The translations under genes and the position numbers were made by a program. A model generated the notes under the pieces. That model was not told the DNA's origin. It did no database searches and was given only the letters and a program-made list of their open reading frames with translations. 64,000 nt of DNA from the NCBI RefSeq assembly GCF_001955655.1, contig NZ_MSPW01000005.1:62001-126000 (forward strand), given 5' to 3'. Source of the DNA: Viridibacillus arenosi. Its GTDB lineage: Bacteria > Bacillota > Bacilli > Bacillales_A > Planococcaceae. Shown piece by piece: positions 55,355 to 64,000 of the stretch. How positions within the stretch are numbered: the first letter of the stretch is position 1; each line of letters starts with the position of its first letter.

Positions 55355-55894
55355 TTACATATCAATTCGCTTTATATCAACATCTTGTCCATCTTTCGTC
55401 AATAAAAATACATCAGGATTTCTCATAGTTTTCCATCCTGTAAAACCAAATTTCGAATTGTATTTTGTAATGAGTAATGATAATAGATTGCCATGCGAAA
55501 CAATTGCAGTATCAGCAATAGATGATTCGAGTAATTCTTTGATTAACTGTTCAATTCGTACAACTGCTTCTTTGCTTGATTCTCCACCTATGTACCTTAA
55601 GTTTTCATCGAGAAAAGTTTGTTCCAACTTTTCTAACCAATCATCAAAATTTTGTGTACTTAAAACACGTTCAGCTAGTCTTTCATCCTGTTCAACTTCT
55701 ATTTTCATTTTCTTGGAAAATGGTTCTATCGTTTGGATTGCTCTTGTAAATGGACTAGAAATAACTCTCTTTATATCGTATTGTTGTAATCTCTCTGCTA
55801 ATTGTTTAGCCTGCTCAATACCCTCACTTGTAAGAGTGGCCTCTTTTTCTTGACCATAAGCCTTACAATGACGAATAATGTAAATTTTTTTCAT
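55355..55894 (-). CDS. Histidine phosphatase-family protein (phosphoglycerate mutase-like)
   Basis: A 179-residue branch-1 histidine phosphatase: IIRHCKAYGQ with catalytic His9, then SSPFTRAIQTIEPF and the second histidine in AIVSHGNLL. The usual RHG becomes RHC here, common among the small-phosphatase members. The start at 55894 has GGGGAG upstream; an earlier in-frame ATG lies without one. A small-metabolite phosphatase is likely; a true glycolytic mutase is unlikely. It is monocistronic, divergent from proS. Confidence 0.85.
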   Translation of the reverse strand: MKKIYIIRHCKAYGQEKEATLTSEGIEQAKQLAERLQQYDIKRVISSPFTRAIQTIEPFSKKMKIEVEQDERLAERVLSTQNFDDWLEKLEQTFLDENLRYIGGESSKEAVVRIEQLIKELLESSIADTAIVSHGNLLSLLITKYNSKFGFTGWKTMRNPDVFLLTKDGQDVDIKRIDM

Positions 55895-55931
55895 TAACAA
55901 CTCCCCTATCTTTTGAATAATATTATATAGT

Positions 55932-55960
55932 ATTGACATACTATTTAGACAATACTATAA
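55932..55960 (+). promoter_or_regulatory. Consensus sigma-A promoter of the proS T-box leader
   Basis: Perfect TTGACA and TATAAT boxes separated by 17 nt, about 40 nt before the base of stem I. Confidence 0.85.
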
Positions 55961-56003
55961 TCACAAACAACAATAATTGAAACTAAGACAAGGATTAGTA
56001 AAG

Positions 56004-56193
56004 AATGACCTGTTTTTATAGAGAGAGAATTGATTGGTGGAAGATTCTCATTAACAGCTTCTTGAACCTACCTTCGAGTTCGTCATTGAAAAATGGCGCG
56101 GCGACAGTCGTTAACATGTTTGAGAGTAAAGCTTCGCTTTAAATAAGGGTGGTACCGCCGTAATGGGTCCCTTATTTAAGGCGGGGCTTTTTA
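56004..56193 (+). promoter_or_regulatory. T-box riboswitch of proS, probable proline specifier
   Basis: The T-box sequence AGGGTGGTACCGCC is at 56146-56159. AAATAAGGG (upstream) pairs with CCCTTATTT to form the antiterminator, while CCGCC (56155-56159) pairs with GGCGG (56180-56184) just before a T-run to form the terminator; the two are mutually exclusive. Stem I closes with AATGAC (56004-56009) and GTCATT (56082-56087). In the specifier loop GAACCTACC, CCT at 56067-56069 followed by A fits a proline codon. Confidence 0.92.
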
Positions 56194-56215
56194 TTTTAAA
56201 GAAGAGGTGTTTATA

Positions 56216-57646
56216 ATGGCAAAACAATTTGTAAAAGACGTAACAGCAATGGATGAGGATTTTGCTCAATGGTATACAGACGTTGTAACAAAAGCTGATT
56301 TAATCGATTATTCAAGTGTTCGTGGTTCAATGATTATACGTCCTTATGGCTATGCATTGTGGGACAATATCAAAAATGAACTCGATACAAAACTGAAAGA
56401 AACAGGTCATGAAAATGTTTATATGCCTTTATTCATACCTGAATCACTTTTACAAAAAGAAAAAGATCACGTAAAAGGATTTGCACCCGAAGTGGCATGG
56501 GTTACGCATGGTGGGGATGAAAAACTACAAGAGCGCTTAGTTGTACGTCCAACTTCAGAAACACTATTCTGCGAACACTATGCTAATATTATTCATTCTT
56601 ATCGTGATCTACCAAAGCTATATAACCAATGGGCTAATGTTGTACGCTGGGAAAAAACGACACGTCCATTCTTGCGTACACTTGAGTTTTTATGGCAAGA
56701 GGGACACACTGCTCACGCTACTCAAGAAGAAGCTCAAGAGGAAACATTACGTATGTTAAATGTGTATGCTCAAATTTGTGAAGAGTACTTAGCTATCCCT
56801 GTATTAAAAGGGCAAAAAACTGAGAAGGAAAAATTTGCAGGCGCTGAATCCACTTACACAATCGAAACGCTAATGCATGACGGGAAAGCATTACAATCAG
56901 GAACATCACATAATTTCGGAGATGGTTTTGCACGTGCATTTGATATTAAATATCTTGATAAAGAAGGTAAACAACAATTTGTTCATCAAACATCTTGGGG
57001 TTTCACAACACGTATAATAGGAGCACTTATTATGGTTCATGGTGATGATCGTGGTCTAGTCGTTCCTCCACGTATTGCACCGACCCAAGTAATGATTGTA
57101 CCAATTGCTCAACATAAAGAAGGCGTCCTGGATTTTGCTTATGATTTAAAAGAACGTCTTGGAAAAGTGGCACGAGTTAATATTGATGCTAGTGATAAAA
57201 AACCAGGTTGGAAATTCAATGAGTATGAAATGAAGGGTATTCCAGTACGCCTTGAAGTAGGGCCAAAGGACATCGAAAATAATCAAGTGGTTCTAGCCCG
57301 TCGTGACTCAGGGGAAAAAATTATCGTTCCACTTAATGAACTAGAAGTAAAATTACCTGCAATGTTAGAGGAAATTCAAAATGATTTATACAATAAAGCA
57401 CTAAATCACCGCGAAGAAAATACATTTACCGTTCAAACATTTGATGCATTCAAAGCACAACTTGAAGAAAGACAAGGATTTATCAAGGCTATGTGGTGTG
57501 GTGACCAAGCGTGTGAAGATAAAATAAAAGAAGAAACAGGTGCAACTTCCCGATGTATGCCATTCGAACAAGAACATATCTCAGAAACATGTATCTGTTG
57601 CAGCAAACCAGCAGAAAAAATGGTCGTATGGGCAAAGGCATATTAA
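56216..57646 (+). CDS. proS: Prolyl-tRNA synthetase, archaeal/eukaryotic type
   Basis: A 476-residue class II synthetase that charges tRNA-Pro. It lacks the inserted editing domain that makes bacterial-type enzymes about 565 residues and instead has the eukaryote/archaea layout: motif 2 [25 protein letters not shown], motif 3 [21 protein letters not shown], and a C-terminal zinc-binding region with Cys in [17 protein letters not shown] and CICCSKPA, ending WAKAY. The start at 56216 has AGAGGTG upstream. A T-box controls it. Many Bacillales carry this type as a second ProRS; whether it is the only one cannot be told from the window. Confidence 0.95.
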   Translation: MAKQFVKDVTAMDEDFAQWYTDVVTKADLIDYSSVRGSMIIRPYGYALWDNIKNELDTKLKETGHENVYMPLFIPESLLQKEKDHVKGFAPEVAWVTHGGDEKLQERLVVRPTSETLFCEHYANIIHSYRDLPKLYNQWANVVRWEKTTRPFLRTLEFLWQEGHTAHATQEEAQEETLRMLNVYAQICEEYLAIPVLKGQKTEKEKFAGAESTYTIETLMHDGKALQSGTSHNFGDGFARAFDIKYLDKEGKQQFVHQTSWGFTTRIIGALIMVHGDDRGLVVPPRIAPTQVMIVPIAQHKEGVLDFAYDLKERLGKVARVNIDASDKKPGWKFNEYEMKGIPVRLEVGPKDIENNQVVLARRDSGEKIIVPLNELEVKLPAMLEEIQNDLYNKALNHREENTFTVQTFDAFKAQLEERQGFIKAMWCGDQACEDKIKEETGATSRCMPFEQEHISETCICCSKPAEKMVVWAKAY

Positions 57647-58056
57647 ATGCTGATGGCGCTTGACCAGACTCGACAGGCGTTGGAGGGCTCGAACACAAGG
57701 CGCTTTTTGTCTTGTGCCGAGAGACCGAAACGACCCGAGAGTCTAGCGCCTGAAGCTGGATATACTAAATGCTGAAGCGGCCTGTCAAGACTCGACAAGC
57801 ACTGTAACTTTCGAATCGAAAACATCTTTACAGTTTTCGACCGAGAAAGTGAAAGTGACCTCGAGAGTCTGGCCGCTGAAGCTGAATATCTTTCTTAAAT
57901 GCTGAAGCGGCCCGTATAAATGAAGATAGCCTAAAACTGCCACGTCCTGTGGCAACGGCTATCTGACCTACATCCTGTCGGCCCTCGACAAGCACTGTAA
58001 GGCTCGAACCAAAGGCACTCTTTGACATTAAGTGTCCGGCCGAAACGTCTCTCAAC
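57644..58056. repeat. Array of three degenerate GC-rich structured repeats
   Basis: Three copies begin with TAAATGCTGA at 57644, 57766 and 57896 (spacing 122 and 130 nt); copies 2 and 3 share TAAATGCTGAAGCGGCC. Copy 1 outer stem is GGCGCT (57655-57660) with AGCGCC (57745-57750); copy 2 has GCGGCC (57777-57782) with GGCCGC (57871-57876). Both then carry AGACTCG and CGAGAGTCT. Inner hairpins differ: CACAAG/CTTGTG in copy 1, TCGAAAAC/GTTTTCGA in copy 2. Copy 3 is rearranged, with AGATAGCC/GGCTATCT around GCCAC/GTGGC and TCGGCC/GGCCGA. The stretch is much more GC-rich than its surroundings and has no plausible gene. Confidence 0.8.
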
Positions 58057-58091
58057 AAAACAAGAAGCACGTTGCATTTGCAACGTGCTTC
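58053..58091 (-). terminator. Terminator of the YueF-Nudix unit
   Basis: GAAGCACGTTGC / GCAACGTGCTTC, a perfect 12-bp stem with loop ATTT at 58064-58091, followed by TTGTTTTG on the reverse strand. Confidence 0.88.
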
Positions 58092-58093
58092 TC

Positions 58094-58714
58094 TTATAAA
58101 ACTTCCGTTAGCTTTGATAAAACATTATCCATGTAGGATGCATTATGCTCAACAAAATCAGCGTGTATAGCATTTTTTACAAGAGGTATCTTCTTTCCAT
58201 CTTCGATGATTTCAAACCCCTCGACATATAAAGTTTTACGCTTACCTGAGTAGAAATCCTGCACTGTACCAAGCTCTGCTCTAACAATACCAGCAACTTC
58301 TTCCTCTTGTAATTGAAATCCTTCAAAGTCTGCGTTACTAAATACATAGTACACATGGGCAAATTCTAGATCGATCATTGGTGGTTGTTGGATACGCGTT
58401 TCAAATACCCCAATCTTTTTCATATCATCAACCGTAAGTGGCAAACCCAGCTCCTCTTGTAATTCACGAAAGCCGTCCTGAGCTCGCTCATTCGCTAGTA
58501 AATGTCCAGCGGCCGTTATGTCAAACTGACTTGCATAATCCTTCTTACAAGCACTTCTAAGCTGAAAATAAAGATAATACTTATCTTCTACCTTACTAAC
58601 AAGCCAGCAATGAAAAGTCTCATGCCAAAAGCCTTTCGCGTGTACCTCTTCTCTAGTTGCCTCACCAATAGGTTCATGTTCATCATTAAATATTCTTAAT
58701 AATTCACTGTCCAT
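58094..58714 (-). CDS. Nudix hydrolase
   Basis: A 206-residue Nudix protein of the isopentenyl-diphosphate-isomerase-like branch. The Nudix box is around residues 70-91 (GHLLANERAQDGFRELQEELG); TFHCWLVSK and ACKKDYASQFDITAAGH are also typical of this branch. The start at 58714 is chosen for AGGTG 8 nt upstream. It begins 9 nt after the stop of the YueF-like gene and is cotranscribed with it. The substrate, a nucleoside or isoprenoid diphosphate, is unknown. Confidence 0.85.
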   Translation of the reverse strand: MDSELLRIFNDEHEPIGEATREEVHAKGFWHETFHCWLVSKVEDKYYLYFQLRSACKKDYASQFDITAAGHLLANERAQDGFRELQEELGLPLTVDDMKKIGVFETRIQQPPMIDLEFAHVYYVFSNADFEGFQLQEEEVAGIVRAELGTVQDFYSGKRKTLYVEGFEIIEDGKKIPLVKNAIHADFVEHNASYMDNVLSKLTEVL

Positions 58715-58723
58715 ATTTGGCAC

Positions 58724-59803
58724 CTAAACATTCTTTGTTGCAGCTGAACGTATTTCTTTACGATGTTCATAAACATTTTTTACAATTACTTTCCCAACGG
58801 CATAAGCAGGGACACCAAGTAAAATACCTAGGAATCCTGCAATATTACCTGCAGCTAAAATGATTGTAATAACAGTTAGTGGATGAATATCTAATGATTT
58901 ACCCATAACATTCGGTGTAATTAAATTACTATCAATCTGTTGCGCTACTAATGTTACAACACATACCCAAATGGCTAACTTCGGCTCTTGTAAAAACCCG
59001 ATAACTAGAGCTGGGACAAATGCAATCCATGGCCCAATAAACGGAATGACATTCATGAAAAAGGCAAAAACAACTAATAACAATGCGTAATCTAATCCAA
59101 TTATTAAATAACCGATATACATCATAATAGCTAATAATAGACTAATTAGTAGTTGTCCCTGAATATAAGAACGCAGCACATCATCAATATCCGACAGTGT
59201 TTTCTTTATCCATTCGCGACGGTTCCCAGAAAACAGTTTATACATTGAAGGTGCAAATTTCTCGTGATCCTTTAACATAAAGATAAAGAAGAAAGGCACC
59301 AATATTAAGATAAATGCCCACGACACAATCGTTTGTATTAGTTGCACTAAAAATACACTCGTCATAACTGCGTATTTTTGAATAGAGTTTGCCATCTTAT
59401 CTATGAATTCATTTACTTGAGATGGAAAACTTCCACGATTATCTTGGATATAATCAGCCATATCTGTTATTTCACTTGCTAAGTAAGGTGTGCTCTTTAT
59501 TAAATGACTCAACTGTTCTGCAATAGAAGGACCAATCCACGAAACAAAGCCCCCAAGTGCTCCTACTAATGCAATAATAATGGTCAAAATACTTGCCCAT
59601 CGCGGAAATTTACGTTTCTCTAAAAAACGCTGAATAGGCTCTGTTATGTAGTATAAAATTCCACCTAGTAAAAGTGGAGTGAAAATTGCACTTGCAATAA
59701 TAACCACTGGATAAAACAAATGTTTTATTTCCAAAAAATACTTAACTATTAATAAAGCGAGTAATATACCGACACCTGTTTGAAACCATAACTTTTTCGT
59801 CAC
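58724..59803 (-). CDS. yueF: AI-2E family permease (YueF-like)
   Basis: A 359-residue membrane protein with about eight helices in the AI-2E/PerM layout: helices at the N-terminus, a helical loop of about 100 residues (QLSHLIKSTPYLASEITDMAD...), and the conserved C-terminal GLDYALLLVVFAFFMNVIPFIGPWIAFVPA and ITPNVMGKSLDIHPL. The start is a GTG at 59803 behind AAGGAAG; the longer upstream reading puts that site inside the gene. The family is varied, including Na+/H+ antiporters; AI-2 export is not implied. Confidence 0.87.
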   Translation of the reverse strand: MTKKLWFQTGVGILLALLIVKYFLEIKHLFYPVVIIASAIFTPLLLGGILYYITEPIQRFLEKRKFPRWASILTIIIALVGALGGFVSWIGPSIAEQLSHLIKSTPYLASEITDMADYIQDNRGSFPSQVNEFIDKMANSIQKYAVMTSVFLVQLIQTIVSWAFILILVPFFFIFMLKDHEKFAPSMYKLFSGNRREWIKKTLSDIDDVLRSYIQGQLLISLLLAIMMYIGYLIIGLDYALLLVVFAFFMNVIPFIGPWIAFVPALVIGFLQEPKLAIWVCVVTLVAQQIDSNLITPNVMGKSLDIHPLTVITIILAAGNIAGFLGILLGVPAYAVGKVIVKNVYEHRKEIRSAATKNV

Positions 59804-60011
59804 AAACTTCACTTCCTTATAGCCTAAATAGGCCCATTTTATCATTAAGTATACGATATTTTATGTTGGAAAAGAAATCAAACAGTAATAACAAAAAATA
59901 TTATAATACAAATATTCTAAAAAAATTAAGTAATTCCAGTGACATTAGTTGATTTTCCAGTTGGGTGTTGTTACGTTATTTAGTAGAACTTTACATAAAG
60001 GTGATGGTGTA

Positions 60012-61862
60012 ATGAAAAGCAAATTGGCTCATATGGGCAAGAAATATTTACTACATCCGTATACTCTCATTCTAATCGTATTACTTGTGAAGATAATCGC
60101 ATTTCGTACGGTGATTTTCCACAACCGCTCGGTTACGCAAATTGTGTTACTAGAGTACCCCATGTGGGCTTTGGCACTTACTCTTGTCGTAGTGTTATTT
60201 AAAAAGCGTACATGGCTTGCTGTATGGATTTTCAATACCATTTTATCTGCATTATTTATCGTCATATTGTATTACACTCGATATTTTTCAACATTACCTT
60301 CATATTATGACGTCAAACAAATTTATCAATCTCATTCAGTCGGTGGAACCGTTGCCTTACTTGGAACCCCTTATGACTACCTGTTTTTCTTAGATATTGT
60401 TTTGTTGCTGCCCCTAATTCGTTATTTCACAAAAGAACGCCAACTTTCCTACACAGACGTAAGAAAAGGGCTATTTACCTTCACTTGTATCGGTATCGTA
60501 ACGACAGCACTTGCATTTAGACAGCCTCTTATCGATGTATCTTATTTCGCCAAAGAAAACGGTTACTTACAATCCCAAATCGTTCAATTGTATGCGCGAA
60601 GCTTTGGTGTAGCGCTTGCTACTCAAGAAAAGCTAAGTGATGCCGATCTTGAAAGGCTAAAGGGCAATGACTATGTCCCATTTAACAAACACAAAACATT
60701 TGGTGTAGCTAAAAACCGAAACGTCTTTGTAATTCAAGTAGAATCATTACAAAACTTTGTTATTAACCGTGATATTAATGGCCAAGAAATTACACCAAAT
60801 CTAAATAAGATACTGAAGGATAGTGCATATTTCAATAATGTTTACCAACAAATCGGTGCAGGTAACACTTCAGATGCTGAATGGATTATGCATACAGGGC
60901 TTTATCCTGAAGGTATGGATCCTACTGTCAATTCACTAAAGGATTCGGAGGTTGCTTCCTTGCCTCGGATGCTAAGTACAGAAGGTTACGGTACAGCTAC
61001 ATTTCATGCTGATGATATATCGTATTGGAATCGAAATAAGCTTTATCCTGCTCTAGGCTTTGACCACACCTATACTTCAGATGATATTCCCGAGCAGCAA
61101 ATTATCGGCTTTGGTCCTGCAGATGAAGTAACATTTCGTTTTGCTGAATCGCAAATACAAAGTTTGTTACGACAATTCAATCGAGTTTACGCCAATATCA
61201 TTACACTAACTAGCCATACGCCATTTAAAATGCCTGATGACTACAAATATCTAGAATTACCAACGAAATTCAACGACACATATGTTGGAGACTATTTACA
61301 ATCAGTTCGTTATACAGATAGGCAAATTGGACAGTTTGTTGCTAATCTTAAGCGTTTAGGATTGTACGACAATTCCGTTATTCTCATTTATGGTGATCAT
61401 TCTGGTTTACATGGAAAACCTGTAACAGAAGAAGACCAAGTGCTATTGGAAGATTTACTTGGCCATCCTTACAATTTGAATGATCGATTCATAGTACCTG
61501 TACTATTTACGGCACCGGGAATTTTTGACAATGAGCAAATTACACATCTTGGTGGACAAACAGATTTAATGCCTACACTTTTAAATTTACTTGGCATTGA
61601 ACCTACTTCACAGCTCATAGGACACAACTTATTCCAATATGAACATAACCTACTCGGCATGCGCTATTACTTGCCTGGGGGCTCTTATATAAGCGATCAC
61701 ACGATGTATATCGCACCAAGTGCTCAACACCCAGCCTCATTGTTAACGCGAGAAACAATGAAAAGGGCAAAACTTACAAACCGATCACAAAAAAACATCA
61801 ATAATACACTATCAATACTGCAATACTCCGATCAACTTCGTCGAGAACAAATCGGACAATAA
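60012..61862 (+). CDS. LTA synthase-family sulfatase-fold membrane protein
   Basis: A 616-residue protein: five N-terminal membrane helices (to about 170) and an extracellular alkaline-phosphatase-like domain. Metal-site residues are Glu244 in VQVESLQNF and the nucleophile Thr286 in GNTSDAEW, with YGDHSGLHGK near residue 455. It either polymerises glycerol-phosphate from phosphatidylglycerol into lipoteichoic acid, or primes the chain, or trims it; several paralogs usually coexist. ATG at 60012 has AAAGGTGATGG upstream; a longer reading starts in AT-rich non-coding sequence. A strong terminator follows at once. Confidence 0.92.
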   Translation: MKSKLAHMGKKYLLHPYTLILIVLLVKIIAFRTVIFHNRSVTQIVLLEYPMWALALTLVVVLFKKRTWLAVWIFNTILSALFIVILYYTRYFSTLPSYYDVKQIYQSHSVGGTVALLGTPYDYLFFLDIVLLLPLIRYFTKERQLSYTDVRKGLFTFTCIGIVTTALAFRQPLIDVSYFAKENGYLQSQIVQLYARSFGVALATQEKLSDADLERLKGNDYVPFNKHKTFGVAKNRNVFVIQVESLQNFVINRDINGQEITPNLNKILKDSAYFNNVYQQIGAGNTSDAEWIMHTGLYPEGMDPTVNSLKDSEVASLPRMLSTEGYGTATFHADDISYWNRNKLYPALGFDHTYTSDDIPEQQIIGFGPADEVTFRFAESQIQSLLRQFNRVYANIITLTSHTPFKMPDDYKYLELPTKFNDTYVGDYLQSVRYTDRQIGQFVANLKRLGLYDNSVILIYGDHSGLHGKPVTEEDQVLLEDLLGHPYNLNDRFIVPVLFTAPGIFDNEQITHLGGQTDLMPTLLNLLGIEPTSQLIGHNLFQYEHNLLGMRYYLPGGSYISDHTMYIAPSAQHPASLLTRETMKRAKLTNRSQKNINNTLSILQYSDQLRREQIGQ

Positions 61863-61865
61863 GTA

Positions 61866-61908
61866 AAAAAAGCCTTATTGAAAACTTAAATTCAATAAGG
61901 CTTTTTTT
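61866..61908 (+). terminator. Terminator of the LTA synthase-family gene
   Basis: AAAAAAGCCTTATTGAA / TTCAATAAGGCTTTTTT, a 17-bp stem with T-run. Confidence 0.92.
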
Positions 61909-61979
61909 ATGCATAAATAATTTCCCTACGTTACAAATGGTCTTCTTCTGTTTTTTATTATTGAAACTAAATATTAATG

Positions 61980-62026
61980 CAAAAAAACTCGTCCTTATTA
62001 ATCATTAGAATAATTAATAAGGACGA
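61980..62026 (-). terminator. Terminator of pepF
   Basis: CTCGTCCTTATTAAT / ATTAATAAGGACGAG, a 15-bp perfect stem, followed on the reverse strand by a run of Ts, about 70 nt after the pepF stop. Confidence 0.85.
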
Positions 62027-62095
62027 GAGATATATTTGTGTATTCACTCTGATTTGCTTCTAAAAGCACTCCGTAAACAGTTTTCTAAATACCTT

Positions 62096-63793
62096 TTACA
62101 ATTTGTCATCCTCAACTGAATTTAGATATTCTTCAATCGAATCAATAACAGATTCAACACAACCCTCTTCAAATGGTGATACTAGATTCGCTTCCGCTAC
62201 AAGATTAGTGAAAGATTGTGAACCTCCTAATTGGCAAAGGTGGATATAATCTGCCCATGCTTCCTCGTGATTTTCTCTTGAACGTTTCCAAAATTGGAAT
62301 GCACAGATCTGCGCTAACGTGTAATCAATATAATAGAACGGGCTAGCATAAATATGAGCTTGACGTTGCCAGAAACCACCTTGCTCTACATATTCAATAC
62401 CATCATAGTCACGGTGTGGTAAATAAATTCCCTCTATTTTTTTCCAAGCAGCTTTTCGTTCTGCTGGTGTCATTTCAGGGTTTTCATAAACAACGTGTTG
62501 GAACTCGTCGACAGCTACACCATATGGTAAGAATAATAATGCACCACTAAGGTGAGCAAATTTGTATTTCTCTGTATCCTCTTTAAAGAATAGTTCCATC
62601 CAAGGCCATGTGAAAAATTCCATACTCATAGAATGGATTTCACAAGACTCAAAAGTTGGCCAAATATATTCCGGGATACCAATATTACGACTCGTATATA
62701 CTTGGAAAGCATGGCCTGCTTCATGTGTTAACACATCAATATCACCAGAAGTACCATTAAAGTTTGAGAAAATGAACGGTGATTCGTAATCATCGATAAA
62801 TGTACAATAACCGCCCCCCTCTTTTCCTTTCTTCGCTACTAAATCCATCAAATCATTGTCGATCATGAAATTGAAGAATTCAGCAGTTTCTGGGGATAAC
62901 TCTTCATACATTTTTTTACCGTTTTCCACAATCCATTCAGGTGTTCCTTTTGGTGTTGCGTTACCTGTTAAGAAATTTAATCCTTCGTCTTGGTATTTTA
63001 ATTTATCTACACCAATGCGTTTCGCTTGGCGTTCATATAATTTATTTGCAACTGGAACAATATAATCTCTTACTTGATCACGGAATTTTTTTACCATTTC
63101 AGCGTTATAATCAATACGATTCATTTGAATATAACCTAGTTCAACAAAGTTTTTATAACCTAATTTCACTGCCATTTCATGACGTACTTTAACAAGCTGA
63201 TCATATATCTCATCAAATTTCACTTCATTTTCCTTAAAGAAACCAAAGCTTGCTTCTTTTGCTTTTTTACGAGTTTCAGCGTTTGTCGATTCTCCATAAG
63301 GGCCTAATTGCGCAAGCGTTAATACTTCACCATTAAAATCAATTTGAGCTGAAGCTACTAATTTAGAATACTCCGATGTTAGTTTGTTCTCTTTTTGCAT
63401 CAATGAGATGAGCTCAGGTGAGAACGATTTAATTTGGTATTCTGCTAAATCAAATAATTGCTGTCCCCACTTCTCTTGTAATTCTTGTTTAAACGCTGAA
63501 GTTGTTAGAGCTTTATAGTATTCAGTGACTAAATCATCCATCTCGGGGTTGATTTCATCAAAATAGTCTCTCTCTTTTTGATAAAATTCATTATTTGTAT
63601 CGATAGAAGCACGAATTTCTACTAAAGTAGATTGAGTAGAAAAATTATTACGTAATTCATTAATAGAACTGATAACTGAACTTTGTTCTTCTACTGTTTT
63701 AGCAGCTTTAAATTCCTCTAAAAGTTCGTGGAATTTACTTTTAGTAGCAGCTAAATCTGGTTGTTTATATTCATAGTCTTTAAAAGTTGTCAT
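62096..63793 (-). CDS. pepF: M3-family oligoendopeptidase F
   Basis: A 565-residue zinc metallopeptidase that degrades oligopeptides in the cytoplasm. The zinc motif HEAGH is at 357-361 in DVLTHEAGHAFQVY, with the third ligand expected in PTFESCEIHSM. The long helical N-terminal region and WQRQAHIYASPFYYIDYTLAQ at the C-terminal side fit the family. AGAAGGATA precedes the ATG. It is monocistronic. The 207 nt upstream to the window edge (63794-64000) ends with GTGAGGTG, possibly the ribosome site of a gene outside. Confidence 0.93.
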   Translation of the reverse strand: MTTFKDYEYKQPDLAATKSKFHELLEEFKAAKTVEEQSSVISSINELRNNFSTQSTLVEIRASIDTNNEFYQKERDYFDEINPEMDDLVTEYYKALTTSAFKQELQEKWGQQLFDLAEYQIKSFSPELISLMQKENKLTSEYSKLVASAQIDFNGEVLTLAQLGPYGESTNAETRKKAKEASFGFFKENEVKFDEIYDQLVKVRHEMAVKLGYKNFVELGYIQMNRIDYNAEMVKKFRDQVRDYIVPVANKLYERQAKRIGVDKLKYQDEGLNFLTGNATPKGTPEWIVENGKKMYEELSPETAEFFNFMIDNDLMDLVAKKGKEGGGYCTFIDDYESPFIFSNFNGTSGDIDVLTHEAGHAFQVYTSRNIGIPEYIWPTFESCEIHSMSMEFFTWPWMELFFKEDTEKYKFAHLSGALLFLPYGVAVDEFQHVVYENPEMTPAERKAAWKKIEGIYLPHRDYDGIEYVEQGGFWQRQAHIYASPFYYIDYTLAQICAFQFWKRSRENHEEAWADYIHLCQLGGSQSFTNLVAEANLVSPFEEGCVESVIDSIEEYLNSVEDDKL

Positions 63794-64000
63794 ATGTATC
63801 CTTCTCTCCTTTATCTTTCGATAGTCGAAACGTTAAACTTATTGTTCAATATTTTCAGAAATATTGCAACTATTATTGTCGTAATTAGTTAAAAAAAATG
63901 GTATTTAATTACTTATTTAAAATACTCCGTCTAAAAGACTTATGTTTTAGCTCATTTTGTGCTAACCTATTTTCATGCCTAATTATAAAGTGAGGTGCTT

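Noticed and set aside
57643-58070. Reverse-strand reading frames across the structured repeat array
   Set aside because: Composition (Ser/Arg-rich) and position follow the repeat stems, with no ribosome site or domain; the sequence is better explained as structured repeats.
63794-64000. Possible promoter and start of a plus-strand gene at the right edge
   Set aside because: Only a GTGAGGTG ribosome-site-like string is seen; no start codon lies within the window.

Overview
The window is 64 kb of AT-rich Firmicute chromosome. Gene content, strong AGGAGG-type ribosome sites, T-box leaders, Fur boxes, a cre site and close resemblance to Bacillus subtilis proteins (NiaP/YceI, YclNOPQ, YwnAB, YuaF-FloT, YwbLMN/EfeUOB, FumC) place it in Bacillales. 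A Lysinibacillus/Solibacillus-like member of the Planococcaceae is my best guess, by inference only. Genes lie on both strands and most transcription units end in a clear intrinsic terminator. I saw no rRNA, tRNA, CRISPR array, phage or intact insertion sequence.

Layout. 0-3.2 kb: the start of an enolase-superfamily racemase (cut by the window edge) next to an M20 hydrolase, then a CoA-transferase. 3.2-6 kb: an intergenic region with DnaA-box-like motifs, then glpF-glpK with a cre site. 6-9.7 kb: an operon of a Tat-signal dehydrogenase small subunit, a GMC-type flavoprotein, TatA and TatC. 9.7-12.3 kb: a P-loop kinase-like gene, a small unknown gene, a DeoR-family remnant and niaP. 12.4-18 kb: thrC-thrB, the Rrf2 regulator/oxidoreductase pair ywnA-ywnB with two matching operators, a ZIP metal transporter and an MFS exporter. 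18.2-23.1 kb: a PAP2 phosphatase and a Fur-boxed siderophore uptake operon (yclNOPQ) that ends in an IsdG-like heme monooxygenase gene. 23.3-34.2 kb: housekeeping and transport genes (DtpT, ABC exporter, HflX, a VOC protein, PutP, acyl-CoA synthetase, chemoreceptor). 34.2-37.2 kb: a T-box leader controlling an NhaC-family transporter, then a methyltransferase. 37.3-41.3 kb: a Fur-boxed efeO-efeB-efeU iron operon. 41.3-45 kb: a MacB/FtsX-type ABC transporter beside an ECF sigma factor and an RsiV-like anti-sigma factor. 45-49.5 kb: fumC, a PCYCGC lipoprotein and yuaF-floT with a textbook SigW promoter. 49.6-55.9 kb: phosphate transport, an MMPL exporter, MhqD and small genes. 55.9-57.6 kb: a T-box-regulated archaeal-type prolyl-tRNA synthetase. 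57.6-58.05 kb: three degenerate, GC-rich, highly structured repeats. 58-64 kb: Nudix hydrolase, YueF-like permease, an LTA-synthase-family protein and oligopeptidase F.

The genes fit together in several ways. Two separate Fur-controlled iron systems (siderophore/heme and elemental iron via EfeUOB) share the window. The single Tat translocase lies with one Tat substrate and could also serve the second, EfeB. Two ECF-type cell-envelope stress circuits (SigW-type and SigV/RsiV-type) are visible. Two T-boxes tie amino-acid supply to a transporter and a tRNA synthetase. The least explained sequence is the structured repeat array at about 57644-58056, where an outer stem changes sequence between copies while keeping its pairing.
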